Source: Niebla homalea
Taxonomy: Eukaryota > Ascomycota > Lecanoromycetes > Lecanorales > Ramalinaceae
NCBI GenBank assembly: GCA_019925105.1
Contig: JAHGAU010000016.1
Coordinates: 1,116,001 to 1,180,000, forward strand
DNA length: 64,000 nt
Direction of reading: 5' to 3'
Shown here: in pieces, positions 9,742 through 20,710 of the stretch
Layout of the letters: each line of letters opens with the position of its first letter
How positions within the stretch are numbered: position 1 is the stretch's first letter
Notes under the pieces: generated by a model
Told to the model about the DNA's origin: nothing
The model's input: the letters and a program-made list of their open reading frames with translations, nothing else
Databases searched by the model: none
Translations under genes and position numbers: made by a program

Positions 9742-11598
9742 TCTTGCGCGACTGAAGAATGATAAGATGCCAGAAGGAAGTAAGGATGTCTGATACCATT
9801 AAAAGAACTGCTAATATGAGACTCGACTGGAATTGAAAGCGATGTGGGAAATGATTTGACCCTATAAGGTGGGCACTGAACGTAAGGCAGCCACAGCATG
9901 TTCCAGCCTTCATGGAAAGGCCCAACTACCAGCCTGGGGAGCCTTGCACTCGCTACCCCTACCCTACTTGTTGGCCGGTCAGAGTGTGGACGTCGATCAC
10001 TGCCATTTTTGTCCGCCCCCTGCGCGGGCCAATGAGCGTGGCCAAAATCAATATCAATGCCTTGGCCTTTCGACTCCAACCCGACCCTTATCACGTCTCC
10101 ATCATAAAGATCGGCCATTCATGAATGAGCTACCCCCATTCATGAACGAGCGAGCTATTCATGAATCATGTATATTTATAGCTCATGCAGGAATGAAACA
10201 TTTTGTACATACCGCTTATGTACGTCCTTATCTAGCTCGTCGCCGCTTTAAGGCGAGTAAGGATCTCCCGCTACAAAGTACAGCCTGGTGAAGCCCCACT
10301 TCTCCCACTCTCACACTGGCCGCTACACCCTCCTTTATCGCCACCCTTACCTTCGTCACCAGCCTTGTCACCAACTTCGTTACCACCATAGTCACCAAAC
10401 TCGTCTTAATATCATATTCATAACACCACATCAAGTAAGTGAAGGCGATAGTAAAGGTACCGGTAGAACTAATGGTAAAGTGGTACAGTGACGACATAGT
10501 TGACGAGGCTGGCGATGAAGGTGAAGGTCGCGAGGGTGGTAACGAGGGTGGTGACGCGGGTGGTGACCATGGTAATAATAACGTGGGTGCGAGGGTATTG
10601 ATCTGATTGTAGGGTAGCAACAGAGGCGAGGTCCTGCAAGGCTCACGTAGTACTCAAAAGCAGCGACGTAGTATTTGTGAATCGTGTGTAACATCATATA
10701 TCAAATATTTCATTTATGCATAGGGTCTCGTTCATGACTTACAAATGGGCTATGGTGCATTCATGAATCCGAGATCTTTGTCAGGGAATTGATCTATGAG
10801 GTCGAGCTATGAACGGATTAATAGCTATGGTGATGTCTATGGTAGGTGGCTGCACTCATATGATGAGTGCGGGTGCCAAGGAGCTAGGACTCATGAGGCA
10901 AGTAGGCCGAGCCTGGGAGCAAGGCCTGCTGGAACCATGACTAAGACGTAACAACCCTACTGCTTACACTGGTCATTGAGTAGTCCGAACACCCTCAAAA
11001 TCCAGGATTTTTGACAATTGAAATTTTCTAGATAATTTCGATATGAAAGTTGAAAAACCATATTTTACGGATTGAATTCGTACTTCAATTACCTTAACGA
11101 AGCTGTTTAATTTGAGTTATTGCATATGCTCGAGGGGCTGTATGGAAATTTGAGGCGGGACCGAAATCGAAATGCCAAGGAATTGACATCGATTTTCAGC
11201 ACGCTAAAAACCCGGCAGAAGCGGAAGTCTGCCCACCAACCTTGTTTGGGCGGCGTACGGGCGCACAGTAGCTGCCGAGGGTAGCTGCCGAGGATGCCTC
11301 ACCTCTGTAAAGGTAGTCCGCTCGATTATCAAAAGACGCGAGTCGATAGAAGGCCTGCTGTCATGCGGCGTCGATGAAGAATATGCATCAAAGCGGACCA
11401 GCAGAGCAAGCTTGTGACATTCGTGGATCTAGTTCCCCAACCTGCATCTGCGGGCTCAGGAACCGTCAGCGACTTCTATCTGGGATCGCCGCTGATCATC
11501 CCGGTCATTGCTTGTCAATCGCTTACAGCAGGTAGGCTATACACCAGCTGAAGGACTGCCGGTAATGGATGTTTCGAAACGAGCAGGCACCAGTGGAG
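9742..11598. other. Gene-poor stretch with a large imperfect inverted repeat
   Basis: No supported coding gene. The main content is the imperfect inverted repeat around 10115-10770 (separate entry). From 10980 to 11200 the sequence is AT-rich with nothing recognisable. Confidence 0.5.
10115..10770. repeat. Imperfect inverted repeat, possible foldback or TIR element
   Basis: The two ends carry ATTCATGAATG/CATTCATGAAT words in opposite orientation, at about 10120 and 10762. Moving inward, the left arm has a GTCACCA/TTACCACC-rich run (10350-10420) and the right arm has its complement (GGTGGTAACGAGGGTGGTGA, about 10530). The symmetry centre is near 10440. The arms have diverged and contain internal short tandem units, so the element would be old. 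No transposase frame is present. Confidence 0.45.
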
Positions 11599-13018
11599 CT
11601 AGGGCTCTCGATCAGATGTAGGCTGGGCTCGAGCATACAGGTAACCTCGAAGACGCTGTGCGCAGGCCTCCAAGAGGTATCTCGCTTCGCTGAAGAAGAA
11701 AGCGATGTATCCGGACTGATACCAACTTCCCCAGGTGATGCTTCGCAACCGGGTCAAATGCGCATACTCCAGCACCTGACTCTCCCATTTCGGAAGACTG
11801 ATCTCCCCCTTGATCAACTTCTCCACAAGCAAGGCATCAAGGGCAGCCTGGTTGGTACTGCATGCCACATGGGGCCGGAAGGGTACCAAGGCGTCGCCAA
11901 CAAACAGTAGTTTCCCTTCGAAGAACGATGGTCGACTAACGTCCATATCAAAAATGGCGGAGATGAATGGCTCCGTGGTTTTGTCGATCAGTTCAATCAT
12001 CGGGTAAGGCAGAGTCGTTTTAGCGAGGGCGCGTTGCTTTGTCCAAACCTCATCCCGAATTTTGCCAATAGGAAGCGTATTATGATGTGTATGGCCGTCT
12101 CTGTCGGTCATTGCTTCGGTAAGGTCGGGAGAGTTTCTTGCAATGTTCGTATACCATACAAAATTGTATAAACGCTTCCCGGGTTCGAGAGAGCCATTCA
12201 AGCCTGGTATCAAGTACCTATGATATAGTCAGCTGGCTCAAGGGGACATCACTCCGATGGATAGACGAACACTGCAATGTATCCCTGGTGTGAAGCGTGA
12301 AGGGTTGTCTTGTGCTGCAGTAGGTTACGGGTGTCCTCTGATACGTCACTCTCGAGAACAGTTCCGCGCCACGCAACGTATCCAGCGTACTCATGCCTCA
12401 GATGAGGCTGGAGAAGAGATCGAACTTGAGACCTGGAACCATCTGCTGCAATTACAAGATCTGCCTGTACCAAGGTTTTGCCTCTCGGCCCTGCGGCAAG
12501 ATCCTCGCATTCGACGGTGACAATTTCGTTTGAGTAACGGAGGTTGGTGACCTGTTTCCCTTGGTCATATGTAGCGGAGCCGCACGTGTTAGACTCCCGA
12601 GGTGCTTTAGGGCAATACGGACTGGTGAGCCCATCAAAGTTTGCCCTGAGGCGATGATAGAGCACGTTCCAACTAGCCATCCACATAGGTCGATCGAAGC
12701 CTCCCGTGCGTTTTCCGCTACTGCTGACCAATTGTACTCCTGAGCAGGGCACTGCGTAGGGTTGGGCTTTAAGCAGATCTTGACCCTCCATGAATCTGTG
12801 TGAATGCTCCATGGTAACAATCCCAGCGGCTTGTCCCTCCCGAGTAGAGGATAGGCAACGCTCCAAGATGGTCACGTTGTGGCCCAGTCGTTTTATGACA
12901 ATGCCCTGCATCAAACCAGCCAAGGACCCCCCTATCTTCGTTACAGATGTCAGTCATGCTGTCTTTCTGAACTTCAAAGAAGATTCACCACCATGACATT
13001 CATTTTCTTTTCAGGCAT
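11599..13018 (-). CDS. FAD-dependent monooxygenase (aromatic-ring hydroxylase type)
   Basis: Flavoprotein monooxygenase of the PHBH/UbiH-like superfamily, using FAD, NAD(P)H and O2 to hydroxylate an organic substrate. Three exons: 13018-12989, 12935-12253 and 12217-11599, 443 residues; introns GTGAAT...GAAG (phase 0) and GTGATG...ATAG (phase 2). The N-terminus MPEKKMNVMVIGGSLAG gives the Rossmann dinucleotide fold (GGSLAGL, variant GxGxxG), then VTILER with the acidic ribose-binding residue. The DG motif is VIAADGSRSQVRS (about residue 165-180). The second FAD motif is LLFVGDALVPFRPH (about 345). EPGKRLYNFVWY lies between. The closest type seems to be fungal and bacterial proteins annotated as 2,6-dihydroxypyridine or salicylate-hydroxylase-like. 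It is divergently transcribed from the P450 at 13586, suggesting co-expression in one pathway. Substrate unknown. Confidence 0.88.
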
Positions 13019-13585
13019 CTTCAGTCCACAACAATTGACGTCGCGAAATATTGGTGATAGGTGAAGTGCTGGGGATCGAGATAGAACAAAACGATCTGAG
13101 CTTGAGTGACAGTTCCGAATTAGGAAGACAATCAGGTTGCAGGATTGTCGTCGACATCCTTTCAACCCTGTCGATAGGACGAGAATAGAACGAGAATCAG
13201 CGAGAAAGTCGCATTCAATACCAGGCTAGTGGCTTGGCGCTTGGTATTTTACCGCTTATTGCTCCTGTGCAAGCTACCATCAAATTGGGCTCAAGTTGGT
13301 CATGACTTCATCAGCGTCCGTCACATACATGACACAGCGGCAAGCAAATACGCATTCACCCAATCGCCCTCACCGCCTCACTCCCCACGCAGACTCTCTA
13401 ACAGAAGTCATGTGGTCCATGACGGCATCAGCATTAAGCATCTCCCGCTTAAAACTTGTTCTTAACATGTTCAAATATTCAGATTGTCGCTTTGTGATAC
13501 TTTGATTCCTACTGAAGCTGACTCCTGCTCCAGAGGGTCTGTCTTTGGGATTCGCAGCTATTTGGATCGACCGCGTTCATCTATA
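13019..13585. promoter_or_regulatory. Divergent promoter region between monooxygenase and P450 genes
   Basis: A 567-bp spacer between the two start codons of oppositely transcribed oxidative genes, the only place for their promoters. It contains a CT/CA-rich stretch near 13350-13400. I could not identify a clear TATA box or a palindromic Zn2Cys6 site by eye. Confidence 0.5.
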
Positions 13586-15617
13586 ATGGCATACGAAAAA
13601 CACTTCATACTTGCTATGGTTGGCGGACTGATCTCTCACCTCGGATTCTTCATTCGTGGCGAACACCACCTCGCCGCCCCACAGATCGCCAGGGTTTTCG
13701 TAATTTGCGCGGCCTTGACGTACTTGGCCGAGCTTTACTGGTGCTCCTCAACTGTTGAAGATGCGTTATGGCTCACAATGTTGGTAGTATTGAGCTATGC
13801 AACGGCCTTGTTCTCCAGCATAACGGTCTATCGAGTATTTTTTCACCGCCTCCATAACTTCCCAGGCCCTTTCTCCGCCAGAATCACCAAATTCTGGAAT
13901 GTTTATCGAGCCTGGGACTCGACCAATTACCAGCTCATGGAGGAAATGCATGCTCAGTATGGAGATTTTGTACGAACTGGTTAGGGATCAGGATCCTTGG
14001 ATTTGTACCATCTGCTGATCTACTTCGAAATTACAGGTCCGAATGAGATCGCAATCTTTAGGCCTGAGGCCGTACGAATGCTGAATGGCTCCCATACAAA
14101 GTGCACAAAGGCAGCTTGGTACGATATCATGCAGCCTCATGTGTCTGTCGCCACTACCAGAGATCGAGAACGACACAGGCAGAGACGTAAGGTTTGGGAT
14201 ATGGCTTTCACTCCCGAAGGTGGCAGAATCACCAGTAAGGCTGAATCACCAGTAAGGCTGTTCAAGTTCTTGAGTTGACATTTGGTAGCTCTAAGAGACT
14301 ACGAAGTACGACTTCTGGAATTTGCGCAACAACTTCACGGCCAGATTTGCAAATCACAGTCAGGACCGGTCAACGTATCCTCGCTCTTCTACTTGTACTC
14401 TTTTGACGTTATGAGCGATCTCGCGTTCGGGAAGTCTTTGGGAATGCTTGAAAATGATGAGAATCACTTCGCAGTGGATCTTTTGCAAAGGGGTATGGAC
14501 CTCTTAGGGCCATTCTCTCCCGTTCCATGGCTGGTCAGAATTGGATACAGTATCCCAGGCGTGGCGCAGAAGTTCAAAGACCTGCTTGCATGGTCTGCCA
14601 CCAAGCTCCGCTATCGGATGAAGGTCTGTTTCTCCCTCTGTTTATTCACACTTTTCTAACTTGCGAGTTGCAGCATGAGCCTAAGCAGCGAGATGTCGGT
14701 TTGGTAATCCTTCCTACCGCGAGCGATCTGATAAATCCCTACAGGTCATGTCATGGCTGCTAAAGGCCAGCAAACAAGTGGGCACCTCAGCATCCGACGA
14801 ACATTGGTTGCATGGAGATAGCTTCGCGCTTATCATTGCTGGAAGGTAGGTCGATTTTGGTAGTCGTGACATCTCACAACCTTATTGCATGACTGACCCG
14901 CTGACTGGATTCACCTGATTCAATCTTATACAGCGATACCGTCGCGTCCACTTTAACCTCACTATTCTACTATCTGGCACAAGACTCCAGTAACACTGAG
15001 AAACTACGCGCTGAACTGGGCGAGATTGATACAAGCGCTCTCGTGAGCATGAAACACTTGAACGGAATGATTTATGAAGCTCTGCGTCTACATCCAGCTC
15101 TTCCCTCTGGTGGTCTGAGACAGACACCCCCAGAAGGGTTGACCATCAACAATCGCTACGTTCCGGGTGATGTTGTCGTTTCAACACCGAGATACACATT
15201 GGGCCGGCGTAAGTGTCACATTGAAAAGTTACAGTGCCAGACAAATCATGCTGACTTCCTGATGAGTCAGTTCGTGCTATGATCGTGCCAAAAAGTTTGT
15301 GCCTGAACGATGGTACTCCAAACCTGAAATGGTCAAAGATAACTCAGGCTTCTTTCCTTTCTCAATCGGTAGGTCTATGGGCTTGTCTGTGCTTTATGTT
15401 AAGTATAATATACTAATAAATCCAAGGGCGACATAGCTGCGTTGGTAAAAACCTAGCTTTAATGCAGCTTCGAAGTGTCGTCGCCATCCTGGTGACAAAT
15501 TTCGACATAGCGTTTGCTCCGGGCGAGGAGGGTCTGGCTGTATGGAGAGACCTAAAGGACCAGTTTAACTCCCACCCTGGAAGATTGCAGCTTGTTTTCT
15601 CCCCCCGTAAACGTTGA
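13586..15617 (+). CDS. Cytochrome P450 monooxygenase
   Basis: Haem-thiolate monooxygenase, ER-anchored. Eight exons keep frame: 13586-13979, 14037-14219, 14289-14623, 14674-14703, 14745-14845, 14934-15208, 15267-15368 and 15427-15617, giving 536 residues. The N-terminus has several hydrophobic segments (FILAMVGGLISHLGFF, IARVFVICAALTYLAEL, LWLTMLVVLSYATALF), then HNFPGPFSARITKFWNVYRA as in the fungal CYP67/tryprostatin-B-6-hydroxylase-like group. Catalytic landmarks: the I-helix oxygen-binding motif is split by an intron (IIAGSDTVAST), the ExxR motif is in YEALRLHPAL, the PERW motif is in KKFVPERWYS, and the haem-binding loop is FPFSIGRHSCVGK with its Cys ligand. All key residues are present, so the enzyme should be active. 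The intron at 14220 contains a 17-bp direct duplication that creates two GTAAGG donor-like sites, so the exact donor there is uncertain. Its neighbours suggest a small biosynthetic cluster. Confidence 0.9.
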
Positions 15618-16253
15618 AATTCAACGATGTACGGTAGTTGGATTTGTCATCCAAAGATTGAATGACCGGTACAATGCAAATAAAGAATTGGCAAGTCAAA
15701 TCAAAATTCTCAGGCATGATACGACCAGTTGCTCCCCGAAGCTGTGAAAATAATGTACTGTAAGAATAGTACGATCCGGACCGCAGTGTAATGTCAGGAT
15801 AAGACCGTTGACCCGATGGAAGAACGCTGATCCTTGCAAATAAAAATCCTAGAGTGGTATGATCAACCGGTCAGCTGTTCCGAGTCTCTACCCTTCTGCG
15901 TCCTGATGAAACGCTCAATACGGGCGCAGCGTCTGAAGATTGAACACTGCCCCCTGCAGCTTTCATATACGACCTCAGAGGCACAAACAATTCATAGATG
16001 ATGCAGTATCTCTCACTTTTAGTACACCACAGTGTCCAGTTTCGCAGCTTGTGTCTATAGCACAATGCCTGAAACTATGCCTCCACAGGCTTTCCGGTGT
16101 CCCCGCTGCCAGCTACCTTCTTTTCCAATCAGGTGACCGAGTCACACGCATGCAGTACTTCATGCAGTGACCTAATAGGCCGCTATGAGCGGCGAGGCCC
16201 AAGCTTTCATTGAAGGAATGGAGCTGTAGGACTGCTAAACCAAACATATTCAA
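15618..16253. other. Intergenic between P450 and UbiA-type gene
   Basis: Terminator and promoter space for two same-strand genes. No gene or repeat seen; short frames only. Confidence 0.6.
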
Positions 16254-17360
16254 ATGACAGTGCTTAGTTGGTATTTGCTCCGTCTCAAATTGACTCTGCT
16301 TAGAGTGACAGAGGTCGTGTGGGAGATTTGGAGCCTTGTTGAATCCTCTACACAAGCATTACACATCGAATTTTTGTATCGCAGAAACTACTTCCATATA
16401 TCTATGCCTCCAAAAACACAAAGTACATCCCCGATGGCTGGACGTACGCCATACGACTTCGAGAAAGCTAGTCGAGCGTGGCTTTTGACCAAGACCCACG
16501 CTTATACTCTCTGGCTTTTTACATACAGCGATCTCAAGACCATCGTTGGGCCCAAAACCGCTTTTGGTACCTTGAGCGCCCTTCGTGTCACTTCATTCTC
16601 CATGCCACCCCAACCAATCCTGCCAGTCTTGGCTCGCATTCCACTGGTGGCCTTTTGGGCTTGGATCAACCTTCTGCCGTTTGCGATAGACAATCAACGC
16701 CACCTCGCGGCCATCGAAGAGGATAGCGTTAACAAGCCATGGCGGCCGCTTCCATCAAAACGCATAGCAGCTTCCACAGCAAAGAGTTGGATGCTGGTTC
16801 TGTACCCCATCGCTATAATATCTAGCGTATGGCTTGGTGGTATAAGGCAATCATTGAGCCTGATAGCGTTAGGGTTCTGGTACAACGATGCTGGCGGCGC
16901 TGACAATAACCCGCTCACTCGAAATTTCATCAACGCGGCAGGATTTGCTTCTTACACCTCTGGAGCGATGGAGGTTGCTCACGGGGCTTGGTTACCGCTG
17001 CCACTGGGCTCTGCTCTTGTCAAATGGCTCTTTCTTATTGGCTTGATAGTTTTCACGACGGTCCAGTCGCAGGACATGTACGATCAAGCTGGCGATCAAT
17101 TGCGCGGGCGCCGTACTGTACCACTCACCATCAGCGACGGGCTAAGTCGAATCAGCATCGCTCTTCCGGTGGCAATCTGGTCCTGGTTTGGACCTTACTA
17201 TTGGCAATCTCATATCGTCGGTTACGCCATCCCATGCTTGTTAGGCTGTATTGTGGTCGTGAGGACACTCGGCTTGAAATCCGTTGAGGATGATAAGCAA
17301 ACTTTTCGCATCTGGAACTTGTGGCTCGTCTCGCTTTATCTCTTGCCTGTCATTAGATGA
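16254..17360 (+). CDS. UbiA-superfamily membrane prenyltransferase or terpene-cyclase-like protein
   Basis: Intronless, up to 368 residues, with about seven or eight hydrophobic segments. UbiA-superfamily enzymes bind prenyl diphosphates through two acidic motifs within the membrane and either transfer the prenyl group or, in the fungal Fma-TC type (fumagillin pathway), cyclise it. Here the first motif region is AIDNQRHLAAIEEDSVNKPW with RPLPSKRI after it (about residue 143-170), and the second is SQDMYDQAGDQLRGRRTVPL (about 273-292). The first motif has N and E/D residues but not the textbook NDxxD spacing, as is common in this fungal subgroup. The first ATG (16254) adds 50 residues before MPPKTQS (16404); since the family usually begins shortly before the segment TKTHAYTLWLFTYSDLKT, 16404 may be the true start. 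It lies 636 bp downstream of the P450 on the same strand. Whether it transfers or cyclises cannot be told from sequence alone. Confidence 0.85.
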   Translation: MTVLSWYLLRLKLTLLRVTEVVWEIWSLVESSTQALHIEFLYRRNYFHISMPPKTQSTSPMAGRTPYDFEKASRAWLLTKTHAYTLWLFTYSDLKTIVGPKTAFGTLSALRVTSFSMPPQPILPVLARIPLVAFWAWINLLPFAIDNQRHLAAIEEDSVNKPWRPLPSKRIAASTAKSWMLVLYPIAIISSVWLGGIRQSLSLIALGFWYNDAGGADNNPLTRNFINAAGFASYTSGAMEVAHGAWLPLPLGSALVKWLFLIGLIVFTTVQSQDMYDQAGDQLRGRRTVPLTISDGLSRISIALPVAIWSWFGPYYWQSHIVGYAIPCLLGCIVVVRTLGLKSVEDDKQTFRIWNLWLVSLYLLPVIR

Positions 17361-18690
17361 TTGGGAATCATCAAGGACCACCATGGAATGACTGGTGCCT
17401 ACTGTTCGCCATGGAGATGATCTGATTCAACAACGGACGCAAATCGTTTTCTCTCATCACCATACTGGCTGGCCTGCGTCCTAAACTTGGTTGATGCCCA
17501 GCTACTGCTGTATCGATGAGAGAATCCCTCCCCGTAGCCGGAAAGGGCAAAAAGGAACGGCTTTATCACGTTTTCCATAGTTAGACTCTGTGCGCATCTT
17601 GCTTCTTGAATATCTGACGAAATCCTTCAACGCCCCTCTTCAAGCCCGCGCCCCCCCCCTTTCCCCCACCAAAAGCCCTTCCCTCGCCTCCTGCAAAAAT
17701 AATTGCAACTTGTAGATCTCCGCGCCAAGATCAAAGACCTCCTCAACATCAAGATATTCTTAACCCCTTACCACGATCTCAAATGAAGAAGATTTTGGTA
17801 CTAAAAGCGTTCATTGAACATTACTCTACACTTTTTATACCAAGGATTTTCTCTGAAACCCATTTCTCATAAGTGTAAACGTGACCAGGCTGCCCACGTT
17901 GCAATTATTTTTGCAGGAGACGAGCTTCCCACACGAAGACGTACGTACGCGTATCTTCACATAGGCATGCACAATATGAGCAATCTGCCAGAGAATGATC
18001 AAGCTACATAAGGTCATACTCCATATAGCAATCGTGTTTTTCACTCAAGATTCTCACTACTACAAGTGCGACTCTGTCTCCCTCGCTTTGTCGATATGGC
18101 AGCATTTCCTTTTCGCATTATGCTATAGATAAGCAGCCCTGGGGGTGGGCTAAAAAAAGTCATAGTGAGCTGTGGCAGATGCGGGGAATTTCATCCAGAA
18201 TTTTGGTGGCGCCTACGGACTTTTTGGGACTACCCGAGGGGTATAGTTTGTATGAGGAATTGGGGTATCAATCGATAGCCTAACACGAAAACGACATGCT
18301 GCCATATCGACAAAGCGAGGGATAGCATACGCTTCTGAAAAGAAAGATCTTGGAGGTGCCTCGTCTTTTGAACATGGCAAAGTAAAACAAACTGCTCGCC
18401 GGTCTCCATCCGTCCCTCCAGGCTGGAATTCTGAGGTTATCGCTATTCATCGCTTTTAGGCATTACAGCTAATGGACCGGGATGATTGGACTGAGTGCAA
18501 GCGCGAAGTTTTCTCAATCGTAGGCAGATCATATGCATGCTAAGTCACTCAGGATTGGTGTATTCTACACCGGCAATTGATCTAGCCCTACAATGGCTAT
18601 CAAAATGCTCATTTTTCCTGTCCTGCTTCCAAAGTCCTTGGCCATTACGGCCTTCCCATGCTCGATAATCTCTCACGTGAAGATGTAAGA
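17361..18690. other. Intergenic, contains MITE-like element
   Basis: No coding gene seen. It holds the inverted-repeat element at 18079-18322 (separate entry), a C-rich run near 17650 and pyrimidine-rich stretches. Confidence 0.6.
18079..18322. mobile_element. MITE-like element with terminal inverted repeats
   Basis: A 244-bp unit bounded by a perfect 27-bp inverted repeat, 18079-18105 and 18296-18322, beginning TCCCTCGCTTTGTCGATATG. The symmetry continues inward for about 25 more bases at roughly 75% identity (CTTTTCGCATTATGCTATAG on the left against the complement of the right arm). There is no coding capacity. No clear target-site duplication is visible next to the ends, so the true termini may lie slightly further out. 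The perfect arms suggest recent activity or gene conversion. It sits between the redox gene group and family member D. Confidence 0.75.
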
Positions 18691-20131
18691 TCATGCCAGG
18701 CGCCGAGCCAGATTCTTAGCCCCAATGAAGTAGCAGAATCGCTGCTGACGATCCTTGCAGGTGTCGGTGAGCGGCAGCTTGAAAGCTGCAAGAAGCTCGG
18801 ACCACTCATGATCTATCAATCAATTAGTCGCTGCTTGTTCCCATATATATGATCTTGAATCCGCGACAGGAATAACATACAGCTCAAGGCTTTCATGGCC
18901 GCTCCGTCATAGGGAAAGAGAGGAACATCCTCGTTCTTGTGGTTGCGAAGAGGATCGAGCTTTTGATACATGGACGTGATGATGGAGTTGTGAACTTTAG
19001 CTCTGCCATTGAATTTCCTGCGCGACGTAAGTTGTAAAGCCAATGGCGCATCGATCGTGGTTCACTTACGCAACTGCATCTGCCTCATCACGGCTCTCGG
19101 CCTTGGGTTTGCCAAACAGCTTTTCACGATCGCAGTGCCATTTCTGCGATGGGGACCTGAATTCGGTAAAGTTTGGGGTTGGGGGGTTTCTGGACATCAT
19201 GAGTCTCCGGTCGTCAAGCCGTTTCAGGTAGAGGATGTACTCACAGATAGAGGCGGGCCTCTTGGTCGGTTCACCTGTCCTCGTAGATTTTGGCTTGTTC
19301 GCTCACTCCAGGTCCAGGAGCACCAAACGGGTCCGAAGAGATGAATGGATAGCGCTTTGGATTGAGCTCGACGGACTTGAGTAGGTCTTCCGATCCTGAT
19401 TTGAGTACTTCATACGGGAAGTTGACTGGAGAGCCAGTGTCAATGTTATCCTCGAAATCTCTGAGCAACGTCAGTAATTCTTCGCCGAGCAGCGTTCTAG
19501 GATCTGGGTGCATACGGATCCCAGATTGGTTTTGGCTTAGGATACATCTGAAAGCCTTGCGAGCCAGGCTGAGTGTATTTCAGATTTTTGTTGTCATTGT
19601 AGAAGGACGCAACATGGCTATTGTCCAGGAGTCCAAGCTCACTAATCACCATGAGTCCATTACTGCGTGTCAGTCTGTAGATGTGTATGCTTACGCGCGG
19701 TATCTCATGGCTGGCGTCTGCTTGACAGGTCGTCCAGATCCCGCCTGCATTAACGATACATCGTCTCGTAGCTTAGCGTTGTCCGACTTCATCTCGGTGA
19801 TTTCTCTATCCTTCTGTGGATGTCCAATTCCTGCCTGCATCAACGATACATCGATTTGTAACTTAGCGACGTCCGACGTCAGCTTGGTGATCTCTGTATC
19901 CGGCTGAGGTCCATTTTCTTGCATCTGCTTGCGGACGGCCAGGGCTGCGTCCAGCAAGTCTAGGATCGCCTTGCCATTGGTTGACGGGAAGCGTGCCGGG
20001 CTGGATACGATGCCAGCAGTAGCGGCTTTAAAGGCCTGTGCAAGTTGGGTGATCGATCCTTCGAGGATGTCTGCCGCTGATGGACTGCGTTGAGGAATCT
20101 CAGAAGCGGTATCAGAGCTTTCAGATGTCAT
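18691..20131 (-). CDS. Unrecognised helical protein, family member D
   Basis: Exon 1 (20131-19695) encodes a helical N-terminus (ITQLAQAFKAATAGIVSSP, ILDLLDAALAVRKQMQENG) and two near-identical heptad-like repeats, VAKLQIDVSLMQAG and NAKLRDDVSLMQAG. Further exons: 19641-19516, 19460 to about 19245 (containing one problem, below), 19189-19070, 19017-18881 (137 nt, as in member C) and 18812-18691. Most introns are phase 2 and the last is phase 1, exactly as in members A-C. Block 1 reads ARAKVHNS-like residues as GRAKVHNSIITSMYQKLDP then LRNHKNEDVPLFPYDG; block 2 reads ELLAAFKLPL then FCYFIGAKNLARRLA. In the third exon a TGA at 19273-19271 must be removed, for example by a 48-nt intron beginning GTGAGC at 19306, or the gene is broken there. 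Function unknown. Confidence 0.6.
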
Positions 20132-20710
20132 GAAGTCATCCTACGCATTCAAAGCAGAGTCAGTGTTGCTCGAGTCAAAGTAAAGCAGGAGCTCAAGGAC
20201 GTGTCCCAAGGCTTCTTCTGTTTCGATCGCCGAATCAGGACTCCAAAGACTTCAGATGAGTCTTGGACTGCATGCTCACCCATAACGTACCATCGATAGG
20301 GCTTGCTTTGGGGGTTGATCGGTCATATTTGGAAGACGCATGGATTCCAGCTGCACTTTCAGAACGTTGTGGTAAGGATGAAATAGAAAGCGGGGGATAT
20401 TTTTATAAATGTCGAGGGGCCCCGGGGCGGGGGAAAAGGGTCCCGAGTGTCAAGGATGTGTTGAACGTGGTGACTGCCATGGTCCAGTGTCATAGCATAA
20501 CGGTCATGTGCATGGTCCAGTGTTATAGATCGTGATGATGCAATGGTCTTGCAACTATGTACCATGATCCCCTATCATTTTTAAACATTCAAAATGGTGG
20601 CACATCATCATCAATCATGCTGCAACGCAGTGATGGCTTTGCTGGATTTTCTACATCGTATCAGAATCTCCTTTAAGGTGAGGGAAATGTTTGTAGAACA
20701 TACCATTCCA
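20132..20710. other. Intergenic between member D and the small coiled-coil gene
   Basis: Nothing supported. Short words around the CATGGTCCAGTGT motif are repeated (20480 and 20512), too short to name. Confidence 0.5.
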
